From: Clostridium_AD sp047624165 | Lineage (GTDB): Bacteria; Bacillota; Clostridia; Clostridiales; Clostridiaceae | Length of the DNA: 50,722 bases | Assembly: GCA_047624165.1 (NCBI GenBank) | Contig: JBLHPD010000007.1 | Span: 1-50,722 of the forward strand | Direction of reading: 5' to 3' | Part shown: piece after piece, positions 16,758 to 25,853 of the stretch | Numbering within the stretch: the first letter of the stretch is position 1 | Layout: every line of letters begins with the position of its first letter | Notes under the pieces: generated by a model | Told to the model about the DNA's origin: nothing | Databases searched by the model: none | The model's input: the letters and a program-made list of their open reading frames with translations, nothing else | Position numbers and translations under genes: made by a program

Positions 16758-17519
16758 ATGTTAGAAAACAAAATATGTATTGTTACAGGTGCAGCAAGTG
16801 GTATAGGACTAGCTATTTCGCAGACTTTTGCAAAAGATGGCGGAAAGATTGTGATGGCGGATATCAATGAAGAAAAATTGAAGATTGAAGCCAGTAAATT
16901 GGGTGTATCTTATTTCAAGACTGATTTAAGCAAGAGAGAGGACTGCAAGGCACTAGTTGATTTCACACTGGAGAAATATTCAAAGGTTGATGTTCTCGTA
17001 AACGTTGCTGGTATTCAGGTAGTAAGTCCAATTGAAGATTTTCCTGAAGATAAGTGGGATCTGATTATGAAGATAATGCTTACAGCACCATTCCTATTAA
17101 CCAAATATGTATGGCCATCGATGAAACAGCAAGGCTGGGGTAGGATAATAAACATGAACTCAATGCATGGCTTGGTAGCTTCAGAATTCAAGTCAGCTTA
17201 CGTTTCAGCTAAACATGGTCTTAGCGGACTGACCAAGACAGCTGCATTAGAAGGTGGACAATACGGAATAACAGTAAATTCCATATGCCCTGCATATGTA
17301 AGGACTCCATTAGTAGACGGCCAAATAGAAGCCCAGGCCAAAACTCATGGAATTTCAAAGGAAGCAGTCGTATCTGACATAATGCTACAGAAGGCCGTTA
17401 TAAAGAAGCTGATCGAACCAGAAGCAATTGGTGATGTAGCGATGTTCCTATGTTCAGACGCAGGGTCACACATCACGGGATCAATGATGACTATAGATGG
17501 CGGTTGGACAGCAGGCTAA
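16758..17519 (+). CDS. bdhA: D-3-hydroxybutyrate dehydrogenase (short-chain dehydrogenase)
   Basis: A 253-residue NAD-dependent SDR enzyme predicted to oxidise 3-hydroxybutyrate to acetoacetate. TGAASGIG (10-17) binds the cofactor. S135, Y148 and K152 (NSMHG, AYVSAK) form the catalytic set. The CPAYVRTPLVDGQI segment and the C-terminal ITGSMMTIDGGWTAG are typical of 3-hydroxybutyrate dehydrogenases. ATG 16758 follows AGGAGG. The preceding 93-nt gap has only weak short inverted repeats, so this gene is probably read together with the upstream dehydrogenase. It ends before a strong terminator. D- rather than L-specificity is inferred from the family. Confidence 0.9.
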   Translation: MLENKICIVTGAASGIGLAISQTFAKDGGKIVMADINEEKLKIEASKLGVSYFKTDLSKREDCKALVDFTLEKYSKVDVLVNVAGIQVVSPIEDFPEDKWDLIMKIMLTAPFLLTKYVWPSMKQQGWGRIINMNSMHGLVASEFKSAYVSAKHGLSGLTKTAALEGGQYGITVNSICPAYVRTPLVDGQIEAQAKTHGISKEAVVSDIMLQKAVIKKLIEPEAIGDVAMFLCSDAGSHITGSMMTIDGGWTAG

Positions 17520-17632
17520 AATGAATAGGATGAGAAAATAATAACAGATCTCATTTAATAGAATATGATTAGTATAAATGCCTTCTTGATAGTTCTCTGG
17601 AAACGGGGGTTATCAAGGGCGCGTGCCAAAAT

Positions 17633-17670
17633 AAAGGCCCATCTGAAATAGATGGGCCTTTTACATTTTT
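17633..17670 (+). terminator. Terminator of the hydroxybutyrate cluster
   Basis: AAAGGCCCATCT (17633-17644) and AGATGGGCCTTT (17650-17661) are perfectly complementary around GAAAT, followed by a T-rich run. An additional short inverted pair CTTGATA/TATCAAG lies just upstream (about 17585-17617) in a locally GC-rich patch. Confidence 0.92.
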
Positions 17671-17749
17671 CCATATCGTTATGAGATACATCATAGCTAT
17701 TAAAATGCAGTTATATGAAAAGGTTTACTTTGCTAACATCCAAAGATGT

Positions 17750-18019
17750 CTAATGCTTTGGATTAGCAGATACTATTTCTATAGCTTTTATAATAGCGGT
17801 AATAACATTAATGGTTTGCTGCTTGTTAATCTCAGCTAATGCTTTAGTATATATTTCACCTTGCTTAGAAACGGTATATTTCGTAGCCAAGCAGTTAAGT
17901 GCTAAAGCCTTAATATCTAATTTACACTTTTCACATTTGCAAATATTATCATATCGATTTAATACTTCTTCTAATAGTATACTTACTTCAATTTCGGAAA
18001 AATTTTTCAAAGTGTACAT
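17750..18019 (-). CDS. comFB: ComFB-family late competence protein
   Basis: An 89-residue protein matching the ComFB family: LLEEVLNRYD at the N-terminus, a CKCEKC cysteine cluster (27-32), then LALNCLATKY and KALAEINKQQ. B. subtilis comFB lies in the comF competence operon. Family members in cyanobacteria have been reported to bind cyclic dinucleotides. ATG 18019 follows GGAGG with 7-nt spacing; a GTG 15 bases upstream would place the ribosome-binding site inside the gene. It is isolated here, with no comFA or comFC next to it, so a role outside DNA uptake is possible. Confidence 0.85.
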   Translation of the reverse strand: MYTLKNFSEIEVSILLEEVLNRYDNICKCEKCKLDIKALALNCLATKYTVSKQGEIYTKALAEINKQQTINVITAIIKAIEIVSANPKH

Positions 18020-18065
18020 TGTAATTCCTCCCACTAGTAATTTTGTAAGATAACATAATATAGAA

Positions 18066-18071
18066 AGTATA
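18066..18071 (-). promoter_or_regulatory. Extended -10 promoter for the comFB gene
   Basis: Minus strand: TGC followed by TATACT (TGnTATACT), about 45 nt upstream of the start codon. The -35 is poor (TGTAAA at 17 nt). Confidence 0.45.
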
Positions 18072-18193
18072 GCACATATATTGAATATTTTACATTAAAA
18101 ATATTACATGTTTTATAAATATGCCTAATGTAATATATGCACATTATGAAAAAAAAGGAAACCAAAAAAACTGTACTTAGCTATTATATAAAA

Positions 18194-18215
18194 CCATACA
18201 TGGTATAATGTATGG
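18194..18215 (+). promoter_or_regulatory. Extended -10 promoter of addB within a dyad
   Basis: TGG-TATAAT (18201-18209) is an extended -10. It is bracketed by a 7-bp inverted repeat, CCATACA (18194-18200) and TGTATGG (18209-18215), that could bind a regulator and occlude the promoter. No good -35 is seen at 18181-18186. Confidence 0.5.
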
Positions 18216-18221
18216 AGGCGC

Positions 18222-18281
18222 ATTCAAATAAATAACAAGTCAGTATGCGAGGCAGGCTATTCTAGCCTATTTTATTTTCAT
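18222..18281 (+). repeat. Palindromic repeat, copy A (addB leader)
   Basis: From ATTCAAATAAATAACAAGTC onward this segment matches the minus strand of 32361-32433 over about 30 bases with one difference. An inner hairpin AGGCTA-TTC-TAGCCT (18253-18267 region) and a CTATTTTA block follow. Compared with copy B it lacks the closing arm ACTTGTTATTT. It starts just after the addB promoter and ends about 32 bp before the addB GTG. The hairpin plus T-rich tail could act as an attenuator of the repair operon. Confidence 0.75.
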
Positions 18282-18313
18282 GTGACTAAGTTTAAAAAAA
18301 AGGACGTGTTTTT

Positions 18314-21300
18314 GTGAGTTTGAGATTTATCTATGGAGGAGCGGGCAGAGGGAAAAGTACTTTCTGCTTAGATGATATAAAAACTAGAAGTATGGATGAA
18401 CGTGAAAGGCCCCTAGTACTTTTGGTTCCAGAACAATTTTCTTTTCAAGCTGAAAAGAATCTTATAAAAGTAGTTGGATCCACAGGAATAAAAAATGTAC
18501 AAGTACTTAGTTTTAATAGATTAGCGTACAGAGTTTTTAGTGAGGTCGGAGGCATAACCCGTAAACCTATGGATACTTCTGGAAAGGTAATGCTTATTCA
18601 TAGCATACTTCAAAAGAAACAAGAGGAATTCACAGTATTTAGAGGCGCGTCCAGGCAAAAAGGCTTTGTAGATAATGTAGCTAGTGCAATAACAGAGTTT
18701 AAGAAATATAGTGTTTCTGTGGAAGCTTTAAATAAGGTAAAAGAAAACTTAGGAGAAAACCCCTTGCTTATAGATAAAATAACAGATTTATCACTTATAT
18801 ATGGTGAATTTGATAAGATTTTAAATCTAAACTATGTGGATCCAGATGATGATTTGACCCGTTTATATACGGCTCTTGATGAATGTACTATTTTTGATGG
18901 TGCGGAGTTTTGGATTGATGAGTTTACGGGTTTTACACCTCAGCAGTATGGGGTGCTAGAAAAGCTGTATATAAAGGCTAATAGGATAAATATAACCCTG
19001 CCACTAAAAAGCTCAGAACATTCCAAATTTATGGAGGAGGCTGATGCCTTTTATTCTATAAAGTTTACAGAAAGTAAACTTTTATGTTTAGCAGAGATTA
19101 GCGGGACAAGTATAGATAAGCCTATAGAGCTGCAAGGTAGCAAAGAACAGAAATTTAAAGATAATACACAGCTTTCTTTCCTTGAAAATAACTACTTTGC
19201 ATTTCCATATACACCAACCACCGAAAAATGTGAAAATATAAAGGTATTTAAAGGTCTAAACGCCTATTCTGAAATAGAACATGTGGCAAAGGATATCTTA
19301 AGGCTATGCCGTGATGGTGATATAAGATTTAATAAAATAGCGGTGGTAACAAGAGATTTACCTAGCTATGAAAAGTTAATTAAAGCCATATTTACAGAAT
19401 ACAATATTCCTTTATTTATAGATAAGAAAAAAGATATAACTAGCAATCCATTAATTGTTTTAATAACCTCAGCAGTTGAGATTTTCACTAAGAACTTTAG
19501 CTATGAAGCAGTGTTTAGGTATCTTAAAACAGGGCTTTTAGATATAGAAGTGGAGCATATAGATATATTAGAAAACTTCATTATTGCAGTGGGCATTAAG
19601 GGGAAGAAAAAATGGACAGAGCCCGAAATTTGGCAGGAAAAAATAGAATATTATTATAGAGATTATTTTAATAGAGTTAAAGTTGGCCCAGGGGAAGTTT
19701 CAGAGATGGCTGCAAAGGAAAATGAGAAAGTAGAGGCTACTATTAAAATTCTAAATGATGCTAGAGATAAGGTGATAATCCCCCTACTACAATTTAAAGA
19801 GAAATTAAAAGGTGGGGGTACCACTACAAAAATTTGCACTGCGTTATTTGAATTTCTAGAAAGCATAAAGGTATATAAAACTTTGGAGCAGTGGATAGAA
19901 GATTTCAAAAGAGAGGGGGCGCAGGAGTTCGTTACCGAGTACAGCAAGATATGGAACCTAGTTATGGAACTATTAGATCAGATGGTAGAGGTACTAGGAA
20001 CGGAAACCTTATCCTTAGATGATTTTGTAAAAGTTCTATCCATGGGATTTAGTAAACATCAAATGGGACTAATTCCGCCAGCACTAGATGGAGTAACAGT
20101 TAGCAGCGTGGAGCGTATAAAAAGTCATGAGATAAGTGCGCTATACATTATAGGTGTAAATGATGGAGTGTTCCCAAGAGCAAGTAAGGAAGAGGGAATA
20201 TTTACAGACAATGATAGAATGATTTTTAAACAAAATGGGGTAGAACTGGCCAGTGACACAAAAACTGAGGTGTTTAATGAGCAGTATTTAATCTATGCTA
20301 CCATAACCATTCCAAGTAAATATTTAAATATAAGTTATCCAATAGCAGATTATGAGGGCAAAACCCTAAGACCTTCTATTATAATAACTAGGCTTAAAGC
20401 ATTATTTAAAGGGTTAATAGAGGAAAGTAATATAACAGAATATAGTGAAGTTTTGCAAAGTACGCAAATAGGCTTGCAAAGTGCGCAAGAAGGTGTGCAA
20501 GGTATACACGGTGATTATGAACTTCGCGAGGTATGTGCAAAAGTGCCAACCTTTAATGGTTTAATCTTCGCTCTAAGAAAATATTTAGAGGAAGGTAATA
20601 TATCGGATCTTTGGATTAAAGTTTATAAATGGTACCAAAAGGAAACAGAATGGAGAGAAAAGAGTAATACCATGTTCCGCGGATTTGACTATAAGAATGA
20701 AGTGAAAATGTTAGAAAAAGAAAAGGTGAAACTATTATATGGAGAAAAAAACTATTTTAGCGTATCCAGGATAGAAAAATATGAAGAATGTCCCTTTGCT
20801 TATTTTGTGCAATATGGACTAAAAGCTAAGGAAAGAAAAACTTTTACATTTTCATCACCAGACCTAGGTAGTTTTATGCACAGTGTGCTTGATAATTTTT
20901 CGAAACTTGTGGATAAAAATGAAATGAAGTGGGCGAATCTTGAGAAGGATTGGTGCGAGAAAAATATCGCAACCATCGTAGAAAAAGAAGCAGAGGAAGG
21001 GATAAGTGGGTATATATTAAACAGTACCCCAAGGTACAAGTACTTTACAGAAAGATTAAAAAGAGTTTTAAAGAAAACCATCTACGTCATAGTTGAGCAA
21101 ATGAAAAATAGTGGATTTGAACCCTTTGGTTACGAAGTATCGTTTGGCTTTGAAGAAGGAGATTATCCACCGATACAAGTAGAACTATCCACAGGTGAAA
21201 TGGTAAATCTAGTTGGCAGGATCGATAGAGTGGATAAGCTAATTACTGAGGGAGAAGAATTTTACAGAATAATAGATTATAAATCCGGTAATAAGGATTT

Positions 21301-21901
21301 TAAACTGTCTGATGTATATTATGGTCTTCAGATACAGTTATTGACTTACTTAGATGCCATGCTTAGAAATGAAAGCGAAGTTTCGAAAGAACCAATTTTC
21401 CCAGCAGGAATACTGTATTTCAAAATAGATGACCCTGTAATAAAGGCTAAAAACAATTTAGATGAAGAAGAACTAGAAAAAGCTGTAATGAAAGCTTTAA
21501 AAATGAAGGGGTTACTCCTAGCAGATATTAAGATAATTAGGGAAATGGATAGAAATATTGAGGGTGCTTCTCTAGTTGTACCAGTGTCTATTAAAAAAGA
21601 TGGACAATTAGGAGCAAGGTCATCAGTTGCAACTAAAGAGCAGTTTGAGATGTTGCTTAATCATGTTAAGGAGAATTTAATAAGCACCTGTGAGGAAATG
21701 CTAAGTGGAGAAATAGATATAAAGCCATACAAGAAAAAGGATGTCACACCCTGCACTTACTGTGAGTTCGCATCAATTTGTCAATTTGACCCAACGCTTA
21801 AGGAAAATACTTATAAGATAATAAAAGATAGGAAGGACAAAGAAGTCTGGGAACTATTATCTAATGAGGCTCAGGAAGAGGTGAATAGTGATGATAAATA
21901 A
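18314..21901 (+). CDS. addB: Helicase-nuclease AddB subunit
   Basis: A 1195-residue subunit of AddAB, the Firmicute counterpart of RecBCD, which resects double-strand breaks for RecA loading. The N-terminal nucleotide-binding loop reads GGAGRGKS (8-15). The C-terminal nuclease domain has GRIDRVD and IDYKSG. Four cysteines fit the known AddB iron-sulfur cluster: C826 (YEECPFAYF) and C1147, C1150, C1156 (CTYCEFASIC). The start is GTG 18314 behind AAAGGA. The 3' end overlaps addA by 11 bases. It is first in the operon addB-addA-sbcD-sbcC. Confidence 0.96.
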   Translation: MSLRFIYGGAGRGKSTFCLDDIKTRSMDERERPLVLLVPEQFSFQAEKNLIKVVGSTGIKNVQVLSFNRLAYRVFSEVGGITRKPMDTSGKVMLIHSILQKKQEEFTVFRGASRQKGFVDNVASAITEFKKYSVSVEALNKVKENLGENPLLIDKITDLSLIYGEFDKILNLNYVDPDDDLTRLYTALDECTIFDGAEFWIDEFTGFTPQQYGVLEKLYIKANRINITLPLKSSEHSKFMEEADAFYSIKFTESKLLCLAEISGTSIDKPIELQGSKEQKFKDNTQLSFLENNYFAFPYTPTTEKCENIKVFKGLNAYSEIEHVAKDILRLCRDGDIRFNKIAVVTRDLPSYEKLIKAIFTEYNIPLFIDKKKDITSNPLIVLITSAVEIFTKNFSYEAVFRYLKTGLLDIEVEHIDILENFIIAVGIKGKKKWTEPEIWQEKIEYYYRDYFNRVKVGPGEVSEMAAKENEKVEATIKILNDARDKVIIPLLQFKEKLKGGGTTTKICTALFEFLESIKVYKTLEQWIEDFKREGAQEFVTEYSKIWNLVMELLDQMVEVLGTETLSLDDFVKVLSMGFSKHQMGLIPPALDGVTVSSVERIKSHEISALYIIGVNDGVFPRASKEEGIFTDNDRMIFKQNGVELASDTKTEVFNEQYLIYATITIPSKYLNISYPIADYEGKTLRPSIIITRLKALFKGLIEESNITEYSEVLQSTQIGLQSAQEGVQGIHGDYELREVCAKVPTFNGLIFALRKYLEEGNISDLWIKVYKWYQKETEWREKSNTMFRGFDYKNEVKMLEKEKVKLLYGEKNYFSVSRIEKYEECPFAYFVQYGLKAKERKTFTFSSPDLGSFMHSVLDNFSKLVDKNEMKWANLEKDWCEKNIATIVEKEAEEGISGYILNSTPRYKYFTERLKRVLKKTIYVIVEQMKNSGFEPFGYEVSFGFEEGDYPPIQVELSTGEMVNLVGRIDRVDKLITEGEEFYRIIDYKSGNKDFKLSDVYYGLQIQLLTYLDAMLRNESEVSKEPIFPAGILYFKIDDPVIKAKNNLDEEELEKAVMKALKMKGLLLADIKIIREMDRNIEGASLVVPVSIKKDGQLGARSSVATKEQFEMLLNHVKENLISTCEEMLSGEIDIKPYKKKDVTPCTYCEFASICQFDPTLKENTYKIIKDRKDKEVWELLSNEAQEEVNSDDK

Positions 21902-24900
21902 AGAGAATGAAATTAGTCCAGATGAAAAAAAGGTTAATTGGACGCAGGACCAACAAAAAGCTATCTTGACTAGAGATTGTAATATTCTAGTAGCAGCAGC
22001 TGCAGGATCAGGAAAAACTGCAGTACTAGTGGAGAGAATAATAAAAATAGTAACGGATGAAAACAGGCCTACAGATATAGATAAGCTCTTAGTAGTTACA
22101 TTTACGAATGCCGCCGCATCCGAAATGAGGGAGAGAATAGCTGAGGCAATTTCAAAGGAACTCCATAAAAATCCACAAAGCAGGTTACTTCAAAGGCAGT
22201 TAACATTATTAAATAAATCAAGCATTACAACTATTCATTCCTTTTGCCTTGATGTTATTAGAAGCAATTTTCATATAGTAGATTTAGATCCTAATTTTAG
22301 AATAGCAGACGCAACAGAAGCCGTGCTTTTAAAACAAGAAGCTTTAGAGGAGCTCTTTGAAGATAGATATGTACAATTAATTGAAGAAAAGAATAAGGTC
22401 GATGAAAAGAATAACATTGATGAAAATAGTAGTTTAGTCCTAGAGGAGATCCCTAGATTTTTAGAGCTAGTCGAATCCTACAGTAATAATAAAGAGGACT
22501 TAGGACTAAAAGCTATAGTGCTAAGCCTTTATAATTTTGCCATGAGTTCTACAAATCCGGTAAAGTGGTTACTGGGTGCGGCAGAGGATTTTAACATTAA
22601 AGACGGATATAGCTTTAGTGATACCCCTTGGGCAGAGGTTTTAATGGGAGATATTAAAATAGAGCTACAAGGCATTGAAAAAGTAATGGTTAAGGCAATA
22701 AAAATAATAGAGGGTAATGAAGCCATTGGATTATATGAGGAAGTATTCAAAGCTGATTTAGCATTGATTGCAGACCTGCGAAGTGCTGCAGGCAAAAGTT
22801 TTGAAAACTTGGCTGGAGTGTTTGAAGTTTTAAAATTTACAAAACTCACCACTATTAAGGCCTGCAAGGATAAGGAAAAGCAAAAGGTAGTACAAGAAAT
22901 AAGAAATAAGGTAAAAAAACAATTACTAGAACTACAAGAGCAGGTAATGAATGCAAATTCAGAGACTTCATTAATGGATATAAAAAAAATGTACCCGCAA
23001 ATGATGGAGTTATCAAGACTTGTTATAGATTTGCAGGAAAAATATAGAGAAAAGAAAAAGGAACGGTCAATTATAGATTTCAATGACTTTGAGCACTACT
23101 GCCTTGATATTTTGATTGAAAAGAATGAAGAGGGAGAAGTAATATTAGATTCTGACGGAAAACCAGAACCTTCCGCTGTAGCAGTGAGTCTTAGAAATAA
23201 GTATGAAGAAATCATGATAGATGAATATCAAGACAGTAACATGGTGCAGGAAACACTATTAAATATAATTTCAAGAGAGAAAATTGGTGCTCCGAATATA
23301 TTCATGGTAGGAGACGTAAAACAAAGTATCTATAGATTTAGACAAGCAAGGCCAGAGCTATTCTTAGAAAAATATAATAAATATTCAAAAATTGACGGAG
23401 CAAAAACTAGAAAAATAACTTTGTACAAAAACTTTAGAAGTAGAGAACCAGTTATAAATGCAGTAAACTATATCTTCAAACAAATAATGTGCAAAAATAT
23501 TGGAGATCTTGACTATACAGATGAAGAAGCTTTAAATTTAGGAGCACATTTTGAAGATTGTGAAGGACCCGGAGTAGTAGGAGGAGCAGTGGAGCTACAT
23601 CTTATTGAAAAGGCGGTTAAAGGTATAGATGAAGAAGATACCGCAAATGTAGAGAGTGAAGAGGAATCAGGAGAAGAAGATAGCAAAACAAATGAGGAAG
23701 AGACTCCTACAAATATTCAATTAGAAGCTAGAATTGTGGCAAAAAGAATAAAAGAATTAATGCTACATAATGAAGGTGAAGGGTTTAAAATTTTTGATAA
23801 AAACATTAAAGAATATAGAAATGTATCTTATAAGGATATTGTAATATTACTGCGTGCTACTTCCAATTGGGCACCATCATTTTTGGAGGAATTAAAGCTT
23901 GCGGGGATACCTGTTTATGCAGATACAGGTACTGGATATTTTAGCACCGTAGAAATTCAAATAATCATGAGTCTCCTTCAAATTATAGATAACCCAAGAC
24001 AGGATATTCCTATGCTTTCAGTACTACGTTCTCCAATAGGAGGATTTAACTCAGAGGAACTGGTAGACATAAGAATAGGTAAGAGAGAAGTGTGTTTCTA
24101 TGAGGCAATGGTAAACTTCAAAGGTTCTGTAGAAACAGAATATACAGAATCAAAGCAAAGCGAATCTGCAAATAACAAAGCATCAGTAACCCAAAAGATC
24201 ACAAAGTTCCTTGGAAAATTAAATCACTTCAGGCAAATATGTAAGTATATGCCCATTGATGAGTTCATATGGTATTTATACACGAACACTGGCTATTACG
24301 GTTATATAGGAGCTATGCCGGGAGGAATTCAAAGGCAAGCTAATTTAAGAGTGCTTTTCCAAAGGGCCAGGCAATACGCCGAAACCAGCTATAAGGGACT
24401 GTTTAATTTTATAAACTTCATAAACAAGTTAAAAATAAGTAATGGAGATATGGGAAGTGCTAAAACCTTAGGTGAAAACGAAAATGTAGTTAGAATAATG
24501 AGTATTCATAAAAGCAAGGGGCTAGAATTTCCTATAGTATTTTTAAGTGGCATGGGAAAAAACTTTAACCTAATGGATATAAATAAGAGCATATTATTTC
24601 ATCATGAATTAGGATATGGCCCGGATTTTGTAGATTCCTCGCGTAGAATTTCATATCCTACAATACTAAAACAAGCATTAAAAAAGAAAATAAAGATAGA
24701 AAGTCTTTCAGAGGAAATGAGAGTGTTATACGTAGCATTTACAAGAGCGAAGGAAAAGTTAATCATAACGGGGGCAATGAGAAATGTAGAGAAAAATTTA
24801 TCTAGAATGAGCTCTAGTTTAGAAGAAAATACTGAAAAGCTAGGAGAATATGAAATTCTAAAAGCTAAAAGTTATTTGGATTGGATAGTTCCAGCGGTAA

Positions 24901-25829
24901 TAAGACACAACGACGGGAAACAATTAAGAGAGCTAATAGAAATCGATGAGAATACCGTAAACCTATTAAATCATCCCGCTAGCTTTGAAGTGCGCTTATG
25001 GAATAGAGAGCACATAGTAAAAAGCAATGTGGAGGAAGATGAAAGTCCGGAACGTACAGAGGAAAAGCTAACCAGGATTCAGGATAAAACCACTGATGAT
25101 AAATACCTTGCGGAAATTGAAAAAAGGCTAGGATTTAAATATAAATATGAAATGTCTACAAAAATGCCTACAGTACTTACAGTAACAGAGCTTAAAAGAA
25201 AATTTAATGCAGAGCTTACTGAAGGTGACTCGAATAACATGTATGCGCCAAGACTTATAAATAAACCTAAATTTCTAGAGGAAACTAAGGGGTTAACTCC
25301 AGCAGAAAAAGGAACCGCTATGCACTCAGTGGTGCAAAGATTAGATTTAACTAAAGTCGCAACAATAAGAGAAATTGAGGGTCAAATTAAGATTTTGGTT
25401 GAAAAACTTTTAATGTCAAAGGAAGAGGGCAAATCTGTACGAGCAGAAAAACTAGTAAAGTTATTTAAAACGGATCTTGGGAAAAGAATGATAAAAGCTT
25501 ATGACCTAAAGGTTTTAAAAAGAGAAGTACCCTTCCATATGGAAATTAGTGCAACAGATATAGATAAAAATCTTTCGATTGAAATATATGGAAATGAAAA
25601 AATAATACTTCAAGGAATAATAGACTGCTATTTTGAGGAAAATGGAGAAATAATTCTAGTAGATTATAAAACGGACTCCGTAAAAGGAAGAGAGACCTCT
25701 TCATTAGTAGAGAAATACAAGTCACAGCTGGATTATTATGCAAAAGCACTAGAAGCGACCCTTGGAAAACAAGTTAAAGAAAGCTACCTGTACTTATTTA
25801 GTATAGATGAAGCCATAGAAGTAAAATAA
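21891..25829 (+). CDS. addA: Helicase-nuclease AddA subunit
   Basis: A UvrD-family 3'-5' helicase with a C-terminal nuclease domain, partner of AddB. Walker A is AAGSGKT (37-43), motif II is DEYQD (444-448), and the nuclease residues are in LVDYKTD (about 1256-1262). It has 1312 residues if it starts at ATG 21891; GTG 21888 is equally compatible with the GAGGTGA ribosome-binding site inside addB. A very acidic, low-complexity linker (many E/D/S/T, about residues 580-610) interrupts the helicase region and is probably flexible. The overlap with addB implies translational coupling. Confidence 0.96.
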   Translation: MINKENEISPDEKKVNWTQDQQKAILTRDCNILVAAAAGSGKTAVLVERIIKIVTDENRPTDIDKLLVVTFTNAAASEMRERIAEAISKELHKNPQSRLLQRQLTLLNKSSITTIHSFCLDVIRSNFHIVDLDPNFRIADATEAVLLKQEALEELFEDRYVQLIEEKNKVDEKNNIDENSSLVLEEIPRFLELVESYSNNKEDLGLKAIVLSLYNFAMSSTNPVKWLLGAAEDFNIKDGYSFSDTPWAEVLMGDIKIELQGIEKVMVKAIKIIEGNEAIGLYEEVFKADLALIADLRSAAGKSFENLAGVFEVLKFTKLTTIKACKDKEKQKVVQEIRNKVKKQLLELQEQVMNANSETSLMDIKKMYPQMMELSRLVIDLQEKYREKKKERSIIDFNDFEHYCLDILIEKNEEGEVILDSDGKPEPSAVAVSLRNKYEEIMIDEYQDSNMVQETLLNIISREKIGAPNIFMVGDVKQSIYRFRQARPELFLEKYNKYSKIDGAKTRKITLYKNFRSREPVINAVNYIFKQIMCKNIGDLDYTDEEALNLGAHFEDCEGPGVVGGAVELHLIEKAVKGIDEEDTANVESEEESGEEDSKTNEEETPTNIQLEARIVAKRIKELMLHNEGEGFKIFDKNIKEYRNVSYKDIVILLRATSNWAPSFLEELKLAGIPVYADTGTGYFSTVEIQIIMSLLQIIDNPRQDIPMLSVLRSPIGGFNSEELVDIRIGKREVCFYEAMVNFKGSVETEYTESKQSESANNKASVTQKITKFLGKLNHFRQICKYMPIDEFIWYLYTNTGYYGYIGAMPGGIQRQANLRVLFQRARQYAETSYKGLFNFINFINKLKISNGDMGSAKTLGENENVVRIMSIHKSKGLEFPIVFLSGMGKNFNLMDINKSILFHHELGYGPDFVDSSRRISYPTILKQALKKKIKIESLSEEMRVLYVAFTRAKEKLIITGAMRNVEKNLSRMSSSLEENTEKLGEYEILKAKSYLDWIVPAVIRHNDGKQLRELIEIDENTVNLLNHPASFEVRLWNREHIVKSNVEEDESPERTEEKLTRIQDKTTDDKYLAEIEKRLGFKYKYEMSTKMPTVLTVTELKRKFNAELTEGDSNNMYAPRLINKPKFLEETKGLTPAEKGTAMHSVVQRLDLTKVATIREIEGQIKILVEKLLMSKEEGKSVRAEKLVKLFKTDLGKRMIKAYDLKVLKREVPFHMEISATDIDKNLSIEIYGNEKIILQGIIDCYFEENGEIILVDYKTDSVKGRETSSLVEKYKSQLDYYAKALEATLGKQVKESYLYLFSIDEAIEVK

Positions 25830-25853
25830 AAAGTTAAGGAAGGGGCGAAAAAA

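Noticed and set aside
17580..17630. A GC-rich patch with CTTGATA/TATCAAG that might be a tRNA or RNA gene remnant
   Set aside because: No cloverleaf or T-loop sequence can be formed; the pairing beyond 7 bp is mostly G-U.
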